Positions 12,041 to 23,709 of a stretch of 64,000 bases of DNA are shown here, one piece after another. Source of the DNA: Trichobilharzia regenti (taxonomy: Eukaryota; Platyhelminthes; Trematoda; Strigeidida; Schistosomatidae); assembly GCA_944472135.2 (NCBI GenBank), contig OX235262.1:28133362-28197361 (forward strand), given 5' to 3'. How positions within the stretch are numbered: the first letter of the stretch is position 1; each line of letters starts with the position of its first letter. Below the pieces are notes generated by a model. It was not told the origin of the DNA. It searched no databases and saw only the letters and a list, made by a program, of their open reading frames with translations. A program made the translations under genes and the position numbers.

Positions 12041-12250
12041 TCAACGCTGGTCACCCCAGTATGCACGAGGAATTCATTCAAAGTCATTTGCAAAGGCAAA
12101 AGAAGCCTTCCGAGAAAGGTAAGCTTCCGTATACTTTGCATTGCCGAGGAGGCCTCATCGATCCGGATAGAAATCCCCGATTTATACACACAGAAGAAAC
12201 TTCTCCACTCCCTCCTTCTACCTTGGATATAATTCCAAGTTCTTGGTAAC
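12018..12250 (+). mobile_element. PLE GIY-YIG C-terminal relic
   Basis: After a TA run, the + strand gives SFKVICKGKRSLPRKVSFRI, LCIAEEASSIRIEIPDLYTQ and KKLLHSLLLPW. The pattern SFK(V/I)I, (R)LLC(I/T)AEA(L)AI, P(E/D)LC(I/M)(Q/H)KK recurs at 32540-32760, 50460-50620 and 52440-52630 and is the C-terminal part of the PLE nuclease domain. Confidence 0.75.
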
Positions 12251-12670
12251 ATCTTCTTCTTAACCAACCCTTTATTGACTTATTCTATCTACTGCATTAT
12301 TTATTTTTTGGATACGTGTCTGCATTAACATCCTATTTCATATAACGCAACCCTTATCAATACTTATCAATTTTCACTCCCTTAATTAAATATTTAAATC
12401 AGTCGATCACAAATTTCTTTTCTGGCCCATTTATTGCTAATATTGTGTAACAAGATACATGGCAAAGTTAAACAGTAGCGACCCAGAAAGGCATATCTAC
12501 GATTGATCTTCAGATGATCATTTGTTTACAAGAAAACGCTGTATCTAAATCTGAATTACAAGAAAAAAACAGTTAGGAATAAACCAACACACATTAACCA
12601 GGATACTTTTCCTTGACGTATCCCTAAAATACTTCCCGATTATGGTGAGGAGTGTCATTTTTCAAGTTAA
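12250..12670. other. Intron stretch, unclassified
   Basis: It includes a region like the tail of the PLE relic before it (aaccctttattg). No coding or clear repeat signal beyond that. Confidence 0.3.
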
Positions 12671-12671
12671 A

Positions 12672-13045
12672 TCAGTTTTCAAGTGTTGGTTTGTAGGGAT
12701 TTGATTGGTTACAGGATTTCATCATGAGCTGACGCTGGTTAGAGAACCAGTAGGGTGCAGCAGGTCGGGTGTGAGGACAAATACTCGCTGAAGACATTGG
12801 CTAGGGGTCGCGGTGTGTCGTGAATTGGCAGAAGTTAGAATTCATGGTCTGGTCATTGGATCAGGTCCCATTGGCTTAACGGTCAACGAGCTCGCTAGCT
12901 TTGTAACCAGAATGTCCTTGGTTTCGAACCTCGTGGTGTGGGTGCGTACTGATGAAGAGTCCCAAACTAGGACGAGACAGCTGTCCAGTACTCTTAGCTG
13001 GTTTTCCAATGGTTCTCTAACTAATGTCAGCTCATGATGATATCC
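12672..13045 (+). mobile_element. SM-alpha type SINE, copy A, with inverted flanks
   Basis: The body has an A box region (attggcttaacggtcaacga), a B box (ggtttcgaacc) and a hammerhead near its 3' end, as in the schistosome SM-alpha family. Unusually, the left flank (about 12681-12751) is the reverse complement of the element's own 3' end (13004-13040), so it starts with an inverted piece of a second copy. Confidence 0.85.
12942..12993 (+). ncRNA. Hammerhead ribozyme, copy A (core mutated)
   Basis: CTGATGA at 12949-12955, stem II gagtccc/aaact/aggac, then GAGA at 12974 where GAAA is required, a short stem III and GTC with predicted cut after 12985. Stem I pairs gta with tac of cagtactc. The GAAA to GAGA change hits an invariant residue and should cripple cleavage. 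Confidence 0.8.
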
Positions 13046-13309
13046 TTAAACTAGTTTTTTCTATATATATATATATATATAGAGGTGACTTCTTTTTGTG
13101 AACCATCTGTTACTCGTATCGTGTGTGTTTTTCAGCTTGCTTCGAAAGCCTTTGAAAAAATCGGCTAAATTATTGATTCTATGCAGAATGAAATGCAAAT
13201 CCGATAACTCATTTTTATCCAACCCAATTGATTGCATGAGTTGTACTGCTAAGAATTACTAACTACGATTGGAAATTACTTCTGCAATTCCTGTGCGAAT
13301 CTTAATATC

Positions 13310-13520
13310 TTAGATTCCCAACATATAAAATATAAAACACAAAATAATCGAGCAAAGAATATTCTTTTCGATGAATTTCTCTTCTGACTCTACAATTATA
13401 TATATGTTTATACACACAAAATATCCAAGATTGGTAGTTAATAACAAATACAAATATTATTCGCATTAGGATAACTACGTCCTTTTCTATCGAAAGTTGC
13501 GTCATGGTATTTATCACCCA
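13310..13520. repeat. P3-type PLE terminal repeat, solo
   Basis: It shares acacaaaataatcgagcaaa, then attcttttcgatgaatttc and a (ta) centre with the terminal repeats at 33580-33715, 34370-34470 and 63395-63475. No coding part remains. Confidence 0.6.
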
Positions 13521-14160
13521 CTATGCTATATCTCTACAATGCTAGTACAATTGTACAGTGCATGCCAATGAATTCTCGGTCTCTGAAGCCGTGGATCTCA
13601 GACCAATACCCTTCAATACCCGATAATGACAGATAAAAAGTGTATTAGTCAGTGATAGCACCGATTTCACAAAGATAGTTCCTATAAATGAATAAAATTA
13701 AATGTGCAACATGCCATTTATAAGGGTAACTCTTCCTACAGTTTGTACACGTCATTACTTATCCATCAATTGCTTCTGAAAAAAATGCTGGTTGTATGTA
13801 TACACAACCTCCACAAGACCATTTACAATTATATGCTATCAACTCTGTTATCAAAATAGTACTTAATAACCCGGTCGGTAGGCAATTTACACCTCAATTC
13901 TTGCGCAGCGTATGTAGTAGCGCTATCGAAATGGTAGGTTTGCAATCCTAGGCACAGTATGCGTTCAAGTCCATTGATGCGTCTGCACTCCTGGGTCGCC
14001 ATTCGTTAACTTCGCCAGATATATAAGAGTGACGAGAATTCCTATTCTATTAGTCTTTATCATCTGAATTTCCATTAGTTATTTATTCTTAGACAATTAG
14101 AAGCAAATCTTAAACATAGCAATTCCCGTATTGGACAATTTTAATTTTTGATTCTGAATC
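13520..14160. other. Intron stretch, unclassified
   Basis: No family recognised; no coding signal above chance. Confidence 0.3.
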
Positions 14161-14455
14161 CTTATTCATCGAGTCTACACCTAACACATGCAATAGGAAT
14201 GATTCATCACTCATTCCCGAAATATGGAAAATACTACTACCAATCAAATCAAGTGAAAAATAATAGAACTATATAAATGAAGTTAGGAAGTCGTGTGATT
14301 ACCTTGATATGATTATGAGTAATAAATTGTGCTCGAAACGTGGTCATCAGTAAGCATTACTGTATAACACTGTGAGACTTTATCAAAACAAAAATTTACC
14401 CATAATGGAATTACACTCTACCACAGTGTACAAGTTTTATTCTTATATCAACTTT
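14160..14455 (+). mobile_element. P1-type PLE 3' end
   Basis: A + strand copy of the sequence seen at 53722-53990: end of the nuclease frame, then a tail with the hammerhead-like segment (gattatgagtaataaatt, gtgctcgaaacg) and terminal aaaatttacccataatgg and ccacagtgtacaagttttat. Truncated upstream. Confidence 0.75.
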
Positions 14456-14679
14456 TGACTTTGTCAAATCACTTGAAGGCCTGATCAGCGAATATATCGA
14501 GCTAACAGAGTTATTGAAGAAACTCAGCCGTGTTTCGTTGTATCTGAAAGTGATTTTTGTCGGAGCCTTGTGCTTTAAACACTTCCCTATTTTAAGAAAA
14601 AAAAGTCAAAATGTTTTCTATTCACATTGTTTTTGAAGCCGATTTCCTCACGAATCGGTGTTCTTTGGAGAATCATTGA

Positions 14680-14975
14680 AAAACAGGGAGCATTTGTAAG
14701 CTCTTTCTTTCTAATGGAAAGGTTGCAGCACTTGGTGATGTGAATTCGAATGACAGAGGAGGGAATACTTGTTCCTTCAAGGTTGCAGATACGCTTTGAT
14801 TACGAGTACCGATAAGCAGAAAACCTAAGTCACAAAAGCTTCTTACTGACTGCTTCCAACCACCCAACAATGGTTCGAAAAGTGCGCTTGAATAAAAGGT
14901 CTCCTAGATTATTGACCACACTGCAAATTCACTAATGGAAATCAGTTTAGCACCATGAATAATGATACACATGAT
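14680..14975. repeat. Dispersed repeat R2, copy 2
   Basis: It aligns with the copies at 38340-38640 and 59905-60130 through the phrases ccttcaaggttgcagatac, aagcttcttactgactgcct-like and ccacactgcaaa. Decayed, non-coding. Confidence 0.6.
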
Positions 14976-15600
14976 ACTTTTCTCTTCTGAAAGCTCAATC
15001 AATAGATTCCTAAACTATTGTTATTTAACAGCTGCTCGGTATATTCACAAAACCCGTTGTCTATGATTCTCCAACTAATTTCGGTTCATGACGAAATCTT
15101 CCTTGAATTCAATGAAATTACTATAAATCCAACACTTATACACATTATCGATTAACTGTTATCTGTGTAAAATGCGGTAGGAATTTACCATTCCAAAAAT
15201 TAACATAGTCGAAAATTGACAGCTTCTCTTTTCTGTAGCTTGTGTATGTAAAGAAATAAACAAACATGTAGAGTGATTTTGTTAATATGTTGATAAACAG
15301 ATAGATGCCTTAAGAGTCGATAGATATTATAGAATGACAATTCATACTTAGTCGGTTTTAATTTAACAACATAAAGTGAATACTAATTTACTGATGTTGA
15401 CAAAAGTCTTGTTTATTTAAAATGCAAAACCTGGTACACTAAGAAGATTCACCTTATAGTAATAATAAAGCAACATATGAGAAGGAAAAAAAGAGAATGA
15501 ATACAGAATTTCACCTGGGAAGAAAACAGTTATATTTAACAAGATCTAATGACATTCGTTGAACTGTTGTCAGAAACGGAAGAAAAAAAAGGAAATTGCT
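14975..15600. other. Intron stretch, unclassified
   Basis: AT-rich sequence with no recognised repeat or coding signal. Confidence 0.3.
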
Positions 15601-16170
15601 GCATGTTCGCCATTGATTGCGATTCTTAGCCATATACGATAATGTTTCGAGCTGTCGCACCAATCGGTGCTAACCTACCACAAATATCCTTTATCTCACG
15701 GTGTAAAGTCATGAACTGATCACTTCTCCGCTTTCTCCATCCCGTCCCATGGTTAACCAGCAAAGACCGTTATGGAATCCTCTGGGATGACATTCGTAGC
15801 ACATATCCATGCCACTGGAACCGGTGTTTCCAGATGACAACACTTAACAAATGGTGATCCCCATTACGTCCAAACACATGTCGCTGGATCTTAGAGTTAC
15901 TCATACCGTGATACTATCGAACGCAAGCAGTCCTATGGAAATGGCGATGATCAAATACACAGAGTTGCCGGACATCCTCAGCTCGGAGAGGCCGAATTCC
16001 ACAGGTATAGAGCAAGATAGCGTGCACTGAAGCATTGTAAACCCGGCCTTTGATAGCCAGGCTAACGTTGCAACGGCGCCAGAGGTGGCTAAAGTTGAAG
16101 TATGCAATCCCAGATTCCATGATATGGTTGGGAATCTCTTCCGTCATACCTCCGCCAAGCAGTATGACGT
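15600..16170 (-). mobile_element. LINE-A-related 3' fragment, divergent subfamily
   Basis: Minus-strand frames give FSHLWRRCNVSLAIKGRVYN, ASVHAILLYTCGIRPLRAED and VRQLCVFDHRHF. These match the LINE-A region WRRRDIRLS..KGRVY..SVHSVLL..WPLRVED, but the nucleotide sequence downstream differs, so it is a distinct subfamily. Confidence 0.7.
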
Positions 16171-16709
16171 TAAGCTTAATTCAAGATGAAAATCACTACT
16201 GCCATTCGACTGAAGCCTATACATCTTTTCTCTATAAATGGAGTTGATACTCGAGTTCGACTGTAGTCTTATTTTTGTTCTTGAGAAGACTCACATTCAT
16301 TCATAAACAAGTGGATACTCTCTCATATTCAATCGCAGGAGTGTTGGCAATGTCAGAATTTCTCTGTACTGTGATCTGTTTATTTATAAAATCGACTTAC
16401 TGATCGGAAGTGAGGTCAATAATTTTGTTTTCTCAGTCTTGTAATTATTTCATCGGTTCACAGTGTTCGGTAATTTTTTCTCAGTGAATGATAATTTAGA
16501 GGCTAAAGGATGCGTTAGGGTCAAATGGTGAAGGGGAAAAGCCAAAGATACTTAATTATGATAATGAATACATTTTTGTATGCATTCAGAAGTTTGTCGA
16601 TGAGCGGTAATTTTTATCTCTCCAGAGAATTAGGCGACACTAAGATTATCCTCTTGTGAGGTAAATGTTCTGTTGCATTTTTACTCTTTTTTTTCTCCTT
16701 GTATTCAAG

Positions 16710-16950
16710 TCCGTTTGGTTTGCTGTGAAACCAGTCAGACTGATAGACTTAGCTTGGACAGAATGTTGGCGTATTCTTTGTGATGCAGATCCTGATCTAC
16801 GTGAACAAGCTTCAGTTGGACTAATTGCTCTATGCTCTAACCTAACGAGTGGTATTGGTGACTATTTAGGCATTTCTACTGGAGACCTACTGCCAAATCG
16901 TGTCAATCGTAGTTTACAGTTTTGGTTTCCTCAGTCATATTCACAAAGTA
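16710..16950 (+). CDS. HTT: Huntingtin exon e, DADP HEAT repeat
   Basis: I chose the acceptor TATTCAAG because it follows a long pyrimidine tract and gives the phase-0 entry the previous exon needs; a later CCAG would break the frame. It encodes RLIDLAWTEC and then RILCDADPDLREQASVGLI, matching human IHLLGDEDPRVRHVAAASL. The donor is taken as GTAAGT after 16950; an alternative GT lies 3 bases earlier in the same phase. Confidence 0.9.
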
Positions 16951-17179
16951 GTAAGTGTACGAGTGTGTATTTTCGTTACTTCCTGTTTTTTTTATTAAAA
17001 AAAACTCAACATTTCATTATTGGAATACTTACATTTTGCGATATTGCTAATTTCGTGTGTGATGAAAGTTTATGCTAATGATTCATTTCAACTCAGAGTC
17101 CTTTAGTCTACTGAACTTTTCGAAACAAAGTTATACATTTTTGTCAAAAGTCTCCAACGGTTTATTATTGTAACGGTAA

Positions 17180-17400
17180 AAAACAAGGGACCTGGAATTT
17201 AGCATCTATAAACAGCGAAATTATGTACAACTTATCTCTAAATCACCATCTGCCTAGATATCCCGCAGTGTGCTACTTCTGTCCTATTTTCGTGTCTCCC
17301 ATGTCTTTGACTTCAAATCTATCTCTCCGTTACTTGATATTTTCCTGCCGATGAATGTCTCTTTATATATTACTGATGAACCCTATGAGTAGCACATGCT
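17180..17400. repeat. Dispersed repeat R3, copy 1
   Basis: Shares gcgaaattatgtacaactta, cccgcagtgtgctacttctg and ttttcgtgtctcccatg with 24990-25215. Non-coding, family unknown; possibly the edge of an LTR element. Confidence 0.55.
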
Positions 17401-17874
17401 ACATTATGAATAAAATAATTTCAGTACAAGAATACTGTGCTACGGTATATGTGCATTATTCTTCATATTTTCTTATTTGAGACACTCCTAATTGCTTATC
17501 TTCTTATTCAAGTGACCAATTCATGTTTAATATCATATCCTAATTAAGTTCACTTGCAGTCTGAATAATACAGTGGTAAAATATTATGACTTCAACACGA
17601 AATGATGAGATTTTGAGTCGCTCACTGTCAAAACTTCAATCAGGTGCCAACAAAATCCTGAGTAACGATTGAGTTCTTATATTTACATCTAAAATTTGCC
17701 TTTTAACAGATCCACTATTTAGTGTATGGCACATAGACACATGATTGCAATCAGTGTTACTGTCTCAACCAAAATGTGCATTAATTAAAGTTTATTGATC
17801 AAGTGTATACAGTGCGGTCACTGAACTAATTGACATAAGATTGTCGTCCCCCTGCTGGGTGAACTGTAATTTGA

Positions 17875-18400
17875 TATTGCTTTTTCATGATACTAAGGAG
17901 GGGAAATCAATAGACGAGGCTGTGAAGTTACATCGATTGAGACATGTGTTACGCACGCATGCATAGCCATCACCTTCCTTGATGGGCTATGTTAGCTGAC
18001 TGACATAGGAAAAGGTTGGAAAAGAACTGCTAGTGGTGGCCAGACGAAAACATGGCGTCATCAGTCAATGAAATCCACAACAGTTAGTTTAAGCCACGTA
18101 GGAAGGTGTAGACTGCCTGATTGACTGGTTGGGGTCCTCGGGACGGTAAAAACCAATGACGGTAAAACCAATGGAGACAGACAATTGGTGACATGGCTTG
18201 AAATCATTCTCAATGATGGAGCAAGTGCACCCATTCCTTGATCTTCGATACTACTATTCATTTTGCCTACTCTTTTTGCATTTCTTTTTACTTTCTTCTC
18301 TTGCTTTATGTGCCCAGTGAAGTGTGGTGACTCGAACTGCTGCACATTGGTACAAAGTTCTATGCTGAAACCAGTCACTCAGTCAATGATTTCATTTGCC
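17875..18400 (+). mobile_element. LINE-A 3' fragment, + strand
   Basis: The reverse of the pattern at 3860-4260: ggccagacgaaaacatgg, then ccacaacagttagtttaagc and the terminal gttctatgctgaaaccagtc. It keeps the 3' terminus and lacks everything upstream. Confidence 0.8.
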
Positions 18401-18404
18401 TTCT

Positions 18405-18486
18405 TGTTGTGTTCTTTGAGCTGGATGGTTTAATTGTGGAGCTTTCATTCTTCTTCTGGACAGTATCTTCAGCGCTAGCTAACTTT
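18405..18486 (-). repeat. P2-type PLE end, decayed
   Basis: It contains the P2 end phrase ttctttgagctggatgg and, on the minus strand, CTGAAGA with a weakened stem II followed by GAAAG. It is the most decayed of the P2 ends here. Confidence 0.55.
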
Positions 18487-19130
18487 TCTCCATCATCTCT
18501 AATTTCAAAGTGACTCTAAAGTTTTTCCTATTATCTTTCGTTGGTCCAAATAATCTTTCAACTACACCATAAAGTCTTTTAGACTTTATTTCATGATTCT
18601 ATGACCAGCTTTATTGTCAGTTTTAATCTGTTGCAAAATATTTACTCTCTGTTTACAATCCTCAAGGAAATATTCATCGACAGAAGTGCAGTGTGGTAGG
18701 TTGGAAGTCAATTTAGGATTTGCATGACTTCACGCTGTGGTTCAAAGGCATAAGTGAATGCTTAGAATAACAAGAAACGGTGAGAATCAGATGCATTTTG
18801 CTTGATGGGAACTCCTGTCGTCAGCTCAGTGGCTTAAGCAGACTGTCATAAAACTCTAATATGTGATGAAGTCTCAAGGTTGCTTCAGTTGGACCTGAAC
18901 TTCCTTTTAACACTGCCTATCTTAACTCAGTTCTTTAAATTTAATTTCATTCGGAGATCATTGTAACAGAGGAATACAAGACATGGAAGACAAGGTATAT
19001 TTTCAACTGATCAAACCGCTATTTATACCTATACAGTTTATATTCGTTAACCAATCACTGGACGTGTGATTTTGGTTTGCATCAAACGACATGGAAGAGA
19101 ATGTTCAAACACATATATAATACCCTAATG
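18486..19130. other. Intron stretch, unclassified
   Basis: No clear repeat, apart from weak similarity to PLE ends near its start. Confidence 0.3.
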
Positions 19131-19368
19131 CGTCGGTGGCACAGCGGTTAGGACGCTGGCCGACCATACACATGGTCCGGGGTTCGATCCCCGGCCACTG
19201 TCTCACTCCTTTACCTCGCTAAGCCAGAAATAATGCTGGTAAAGAGGAAAGGTTGGGCATGAGGCTAGCAACCCCATCCTGTAAAATTAAACACTGCTAC
19301 AAGAACTTCAAGTCACTAGCGTTAGGCCCTATGCTCCAATGGGAACGTGAAGGGAAAAAAATGCAGTA
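19130..19368 (+). mobile_element. tRNA-like SINE, copy 2
   Basis: Head with A box tggcacagcgg and a consensus B box within ggggttcgatcccc; body shares gaggaaaggttgggcatgag and ccatcctgtaaaattaaac with copy 1; tail ggccctatgctccaatggga ends in an A-run. This is the best preserved pol III head of the set. Confidence 0.88.
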
Positions 19369-19544
19369 TTGAACTGTGGGAATATATGAGAATAATATTC
19401 AGTTGGAACACACTGTCTGTATCACACCACCACACCATAACTGTCATGACGAATATTCTAAGGAGATCATAGGAAATATTCATGAGGAAGCATTTTTACT
19501 CAGAATAAGTTTTTTTTTGTAAATGTATCACTCTTGCAGGTAAT

Positions 19545-19825
19545 AGTGTTCTCTGAGTTGGTTGGTTTAGTTGTGAAGCTTTCGTCGTCCTTCTGGACAA
19601 CATCTTCAGTAAAAGTAAATCATGTGACCAGAAATTTTAAAATTCAAGTCATTAGAAAGTGGTCAATACATATGTAAAGATGGTTACCAGTAGACGCAGT
19701 TGGATCACTCATGAAGAAATTTAAGTCATTTAACTCTATTCTAAATATTGTGCTGAAGGGGATGTTGTCCAGAAGGACGACGAAAGCTCCGCAACTAAAC
19801 CAACCAGCTCAGAGAACACCATTAA
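19545..19825. mobile_element. Inverted pair of P2-type PLE ends
   Basis: About 60 bp on each side (19545-19610 and 19750-19818) are reverse complements: gttctctgagttggttgg against ccaaccagctcagagaac. Each arm carries a hammerhead-like motif. The ~140-bp spacer has no coding potential. Confidence 0.75.
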
Positions 19826-19903
19826 TTGCAAATCATCCATCAACCTGAGCTACAAATCTTCTCTATTATTTCAAAATGTATCACTCCTTTTTCTTCTGCA
19901 TAG

Positions 19904-20220
19904 AATTAGGTATTTCGTGTTTTGGATTAGTTGGTTGCTTGGGTGCTTACAGTTTACCTCCGTGTTTGTCTACTCTACCAATGGAAATGGATGTTGGACC
20001 TGTTGGGCAACAATTTTATCAATCAAAAATGTCTCAATTGTTACATTTAGAAGCAGAAAATAATAGTAATAATAATTATAACAATAATAATAGAACAGCT
20101 AAACAGATGAACTGTTTTCATTCAAATAGTACAGGAGCTATACGTCTTTTCCGAAATTGTTTAACGGCTTTAATGGAATTACCGTGTTCAAGTGTCCTAC
20201 CGGAAGATCGTTATATGCTG
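19904..20220 (+). CDS. HTT: Huntingtin exon f, with Asn-rich insert
   Basis: The acceptor is TGCATAG at 19903 and the donor CTG/GTAAAC. The exon opens with a hydrophobic helix (LGISCFGLVGCLGAYSL), then a variable middle with an Asn-rich run (NNSNNNYNNNN), then GAIRLFRNCLTALMELPC, which can be aligned with human NNLSRVIAAVSHELITST. It is less conserved than its neighbours; its place rests on order and phase (1 in, 0 out). The Asn run comes from an aat/aac microsatellite. Confidence 0.83.
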
Positions 20221-22255
20221 GTAAACACATTTAAATTATCTTTCTTCAATTATTCTCTTTGTTATGATATGTTCATGAGTTTGTTGGCTTTTGTGTGTAT
20301 TATATGGCTAAGTGAATTCTATATAAGCCGTTATTTCTTAAGGAGATGTGTTGTAAAATCGACGACGACTTGACTTTCAATGTTTGTTTTGTTTTCCTAC
20401 GTTGTTGTATCTCAATCCAGTGGTTGAACGTTTTGCTAAAATATTATTTAAACATAAATTTTGTACAGCGCGGGCACCAAGAAATGAGGCAGGTAATGCA
20501 CGTTGATGCTGATCTACATCGACTTCTAATTGAAAAATACTTGGATGAAGTTGTCAAATAAGTTGAGTGCCACAGTAGGCTTGTTAAGCAATCGCTAAAG
20601 TACTCTGTTCTCCATACCGATAAGATATTTCGATTCCCTTCAGAGGTTGCATAATGTGCGGTAGATCTCTGTTCCCTAATTAACGGCTGTTACAAGTAGG
20701 CGGGTGCCTGCAGATTTCATCTGCTCGTAAATCGAAGTGGGTTTCGGACTGAGCCCTCGGTCTGAACTGTGGTTATCTGTGTCTGCAAAGTTTCCTCGCT
20801 TATTTAGACCTAGGTATCATTTTTTGTTTCTTTCGGGGTGATTAAGTCTGTTCTTTTGGCCCGAGTGATAACGATATACTGGACTGTGCTCTCAGGGTCT
20901 TGGTGGTCAGTCATAAATTAACCACGGACAAACTCACGTGTTTGGTTCTTTCGTTCAACTGGCCAATGCCGATGCAAGGGTGGCTCTGCAGCTTCACATG
21001 GAGATACAATGGAACGTCTGAGTCACCCTTGATTATTATTATCTTGGAAAATGGTTGGCGTGGGCCTCTGATAATATGGTGTACCTAACGTGGCTTTTCA
21101 TTAGAAGGGTATGTGAGTCTGCCAGCCAAGTCAGATGCGATTCAATATATATTAGCGGGATGTGAATTACTAATCGGGGTATGGTTTCCTAAGGTACGTT
21201 GGCCTGCCTTCAGTTTGCACGAGTGTTCGTTCATATGTATTGTTTTTAGCTAACCGGGTTTGCTCCAGGATGTTTCGTTTAATTAAAATTAAAAGGTTTT
21301 TTTAGGCAAGTCTAAGCGGTATCTACTGACTGTGCTAGCTAGGACCATATACCGACTCACAGTGCAACTGCCGATGTTCTCTTGTCGTTGAGAAAAGATT
21401 GAAACGTTTTGACCCTTTATATTTTCTTTGAAGTGATCACCCGCAGTGAAACTCCACAACAAGCATTGTCTTGTTAGGTAAAGGAGTATTCTTCTAAATT
21501 GTTCGCTCAACTTTACTGTAGGTGTGCTTAGTGAAAGCCATTCTCAACAAGTAATGTCAGCTAAATTAGTGATAGGTTAGTAAAGGTTAACCGTGATCTG
21601 CCAAAAATTTGACAACAATCCGTTAACCTGTGACTATTGGTTTTAACTACATCACATTATTGAGGTACTCATAGGTTGGTGGTGATCTATGTGTTGTGGA
21701 TCATGGAACATGCTTTTGTTAGTCATAAGTAATCCATAAGGATATTAGTTGACGTAATTCAAAGTGTTGAGTTGATAATGACCTCATTAAATAAGGTTAA
21801 TCATCTTGATTACTGAGTTCCAGCGTAATGCCTTCATTGCACAGAAAACCACAGTTGTTTCAATTATCGACAATCAGTCGATATATATAGACATGCTGGT
21901 AACTAGAGTTAGTTCCTTGTATAATGCTTTATTTAATAAAAATCATGGAAACTTGACATTCCATGATACTAAAAATGTAGGTGAAAATATTTTTGTTGAA
22001 TCGCTTTTTTGAACGGTGGTCGCCTATGAATGTGATGTCATGTTATATGTAAACTTAAAGCGTCGTATACATTCAGTGCGAACTGTTGGATGTCTTGAGC
22101 AGTCATTCATTGCTAGTCAACATCAATCTGGAAATCGTTGAAAACACCCAACAATATACATTCACGACTGAACGAAAATCTGTTAGAAACTGTCAACCAC
22201 TAAATTTTCTTGGTAGACTTTTGATAGATTAAAATATCTTTTCAACTCTAGTCAA
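20221..22255. other. Intron stretch, unclassified, about 2 kb
   Basis: No recognised retroelement. The part from about 20650 to 21280 is less AT-rich and might be part of an unrecognised LTR or DNA element, but I find no second copy in the window. Short open frames show no domain. Confidence 0.3.
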
Positions 22256-22860
22256 GTTGACTATAACGTCCTCTTCACATGACCTTCGAGTCACCCTTGC
22301 ACTGACGACCAACTCGCCGCTTCCCTTACGGGTTCCACTCGAGCAATGGCTTGTCTAGTGATGTCACTTGATGGTTTCCTGAGCGTATGGTCAATCCATC
22401 TCCATTTCTTCCTGTTTATTTTTTCACAATCGGTTCCTGGTTGGTTCGCTCGTTGCCAGAGATCCCTACTGCTGATCTTTTCTGGCCGGCCATCTGACCT
22501 TGTGTATTGAGCGAAGACTGCTGTCAATGAAGGTCTCTACTTTGTTTGAAGTGCCTTCCATGACGCAGCGCCAAGTCTCTGATCCGTTATAGTAAGTGGC
22601 ACTGACTGACTTCACATTGGAGTTGAAGATCCGGATCGTATTTTTGATGCTGAGTGCTGTTGACCTCCACACAGACTTGAGAGTAATGAAAGATTGTCTT
22701 GCTTTCCCGATGTTCACTGCTTTGATATCCTCGTCAGCTCCTCCTGTATTTGAAACGATGCTTCCCAGGTAGGTAGGTGAAGGAGGTTACTTCTTTCGGG
22801 TTCCTCCCATTTATACTGGTTGATTCTTGTCTGTTGTTGCTGCTGTTGGCCAGGAATATG
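22255..22860 (-). mobile_element. RTE/SR2-like C-terminal fragment
   Basis: Minus-strand frames include KKWRWIDHTLRKPSSDITRQ, ARVEPVREAASWSSVQG and IKNTIRIFNSNVKSV, which correspond to the RTE post-reverse-transcriptase region (KRWKWIGHTLRK...ITRQALTWNP). Joined at its upper end to a PLE fragment. Confidence 0.8.
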
Positions 22861-22995
22861 TAGTAAGTTACCAATATCTAGTAGACAAACTTTTAAGGCG
22901 AAGTTAAGATTTGTTAGTATGCGGTAGATGACTTTGAAAGTTGCCTTGTTAACATCAATCTTGTGTTCTTTATCCACAAGATGAGATGGAATAGC
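22860..22995 (-). mobile_element. PLE nuclease C-terminal fragment fused to RTE
   Basis: The minus strand reads EHKIDVNKATFKVIYRILTN and LNFALKVCLLDI, the same peptide block as P3-type copies at 34020-34110 and 63000-63110. It passes in one frame into RTE sequence, an abrupt chimeric junction near 22860. Confidence 0.7.
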
Positions 22996-23248
22996 TCTAT
23001 GTGAATAGATTTCGTTTTTCCTTTACTTAACAACGCAGGATGATGTTCAGAAATCCGAGAAGACAAACACGCCTAATTGTACGGCCTATGTAACTTGCTT
23101 CACAGCAGCAGTTAGATTATTATTATCTTAACAATTTAAGCATTTTTAATGAACTGAGTAAATATCAAATCATGAGATTTAACTCGTTAATAATTCATCC
23201 TCGAATTACTTCCCTCTCAACTGGTTGATAAACCTTTACATTTTTTAG

Positions 23249-23537
23249 CTTGGTGTCGTTAGTTGCTTGAATCAGTTGATTGGATTCGCTCATTTACTGA
23301 GTTATTCTGATATATGGTTCGATTCATCATCACCACCACCACCATCATCATCATCATCTGATTCCAAGCCGTTAATTGGTGACCAAATGGAACATTCTGT
23401 ACAATCTACACAACGTAGATCACGTCTTTCATTATTATCTTGGCATTGTCTCACTTTGTTATCATCAACTCCTATAACTTCAACCGATATAGAGCTTCAA
23501 TCGGCATTGTTACATCTATGCACTGGTTGTGTAATAC
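23249..23537 (+). CDS. HTT: Huntingtin exon g, with Pro/Ser tract
   Basis: Acceptor TTTTTTAG, donor C/GTGAGT, phase 0 in and 1 out. LGVVSCLNQLIGFAHLLSY resembles human FGCCEALCLLSTAFPVCIW in spacing; SWHCLTLLSSTPITSTDIE then ALLHLCTGC resembles human ATMILTLLSSAWFPLDLSA followed by ALILAGNLL. Between them is a run of four Pro and several Ser from a cca/tca repeat, in the same place as a human surface loop. Confidence 0.88.
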
Positions 23538-23709
23538 GTGAGTGTTTATACTAACTCTATAATCACATTGTTGTTCTTTTTTGTACTTAATTTATATACC
23601 TTAAAAAAATCATATAATGTGTTTAATTGGTTGTGTCTGCACTCAATTAGAACTGAGTTATACGGACCGAAATTTTCATCCATCAGGGGAGAAGGGCTGA
23701 TGACACCAG

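Noticed and set aside
13130..13180. A possible extra huntingtin exon after TTTTTCAG
   Set aside because: The frame needed from the previous exon meets a stop within ten codons, and the next exon at 16710 continues the human alignment directly.
11606..19205. tRNA genes at 11606 and 19130
   Set aside because: Heads have A and B boxes but are joined to a shared body and a LINE-like tail, occur in several copies, and give no convincing anticodon arm; they are SINEs.
20346..20561. A coding-looking frame after exon f
   Set aside because: No acceptor with the right phase and no similarity to huntingtin; it lies in the intron.
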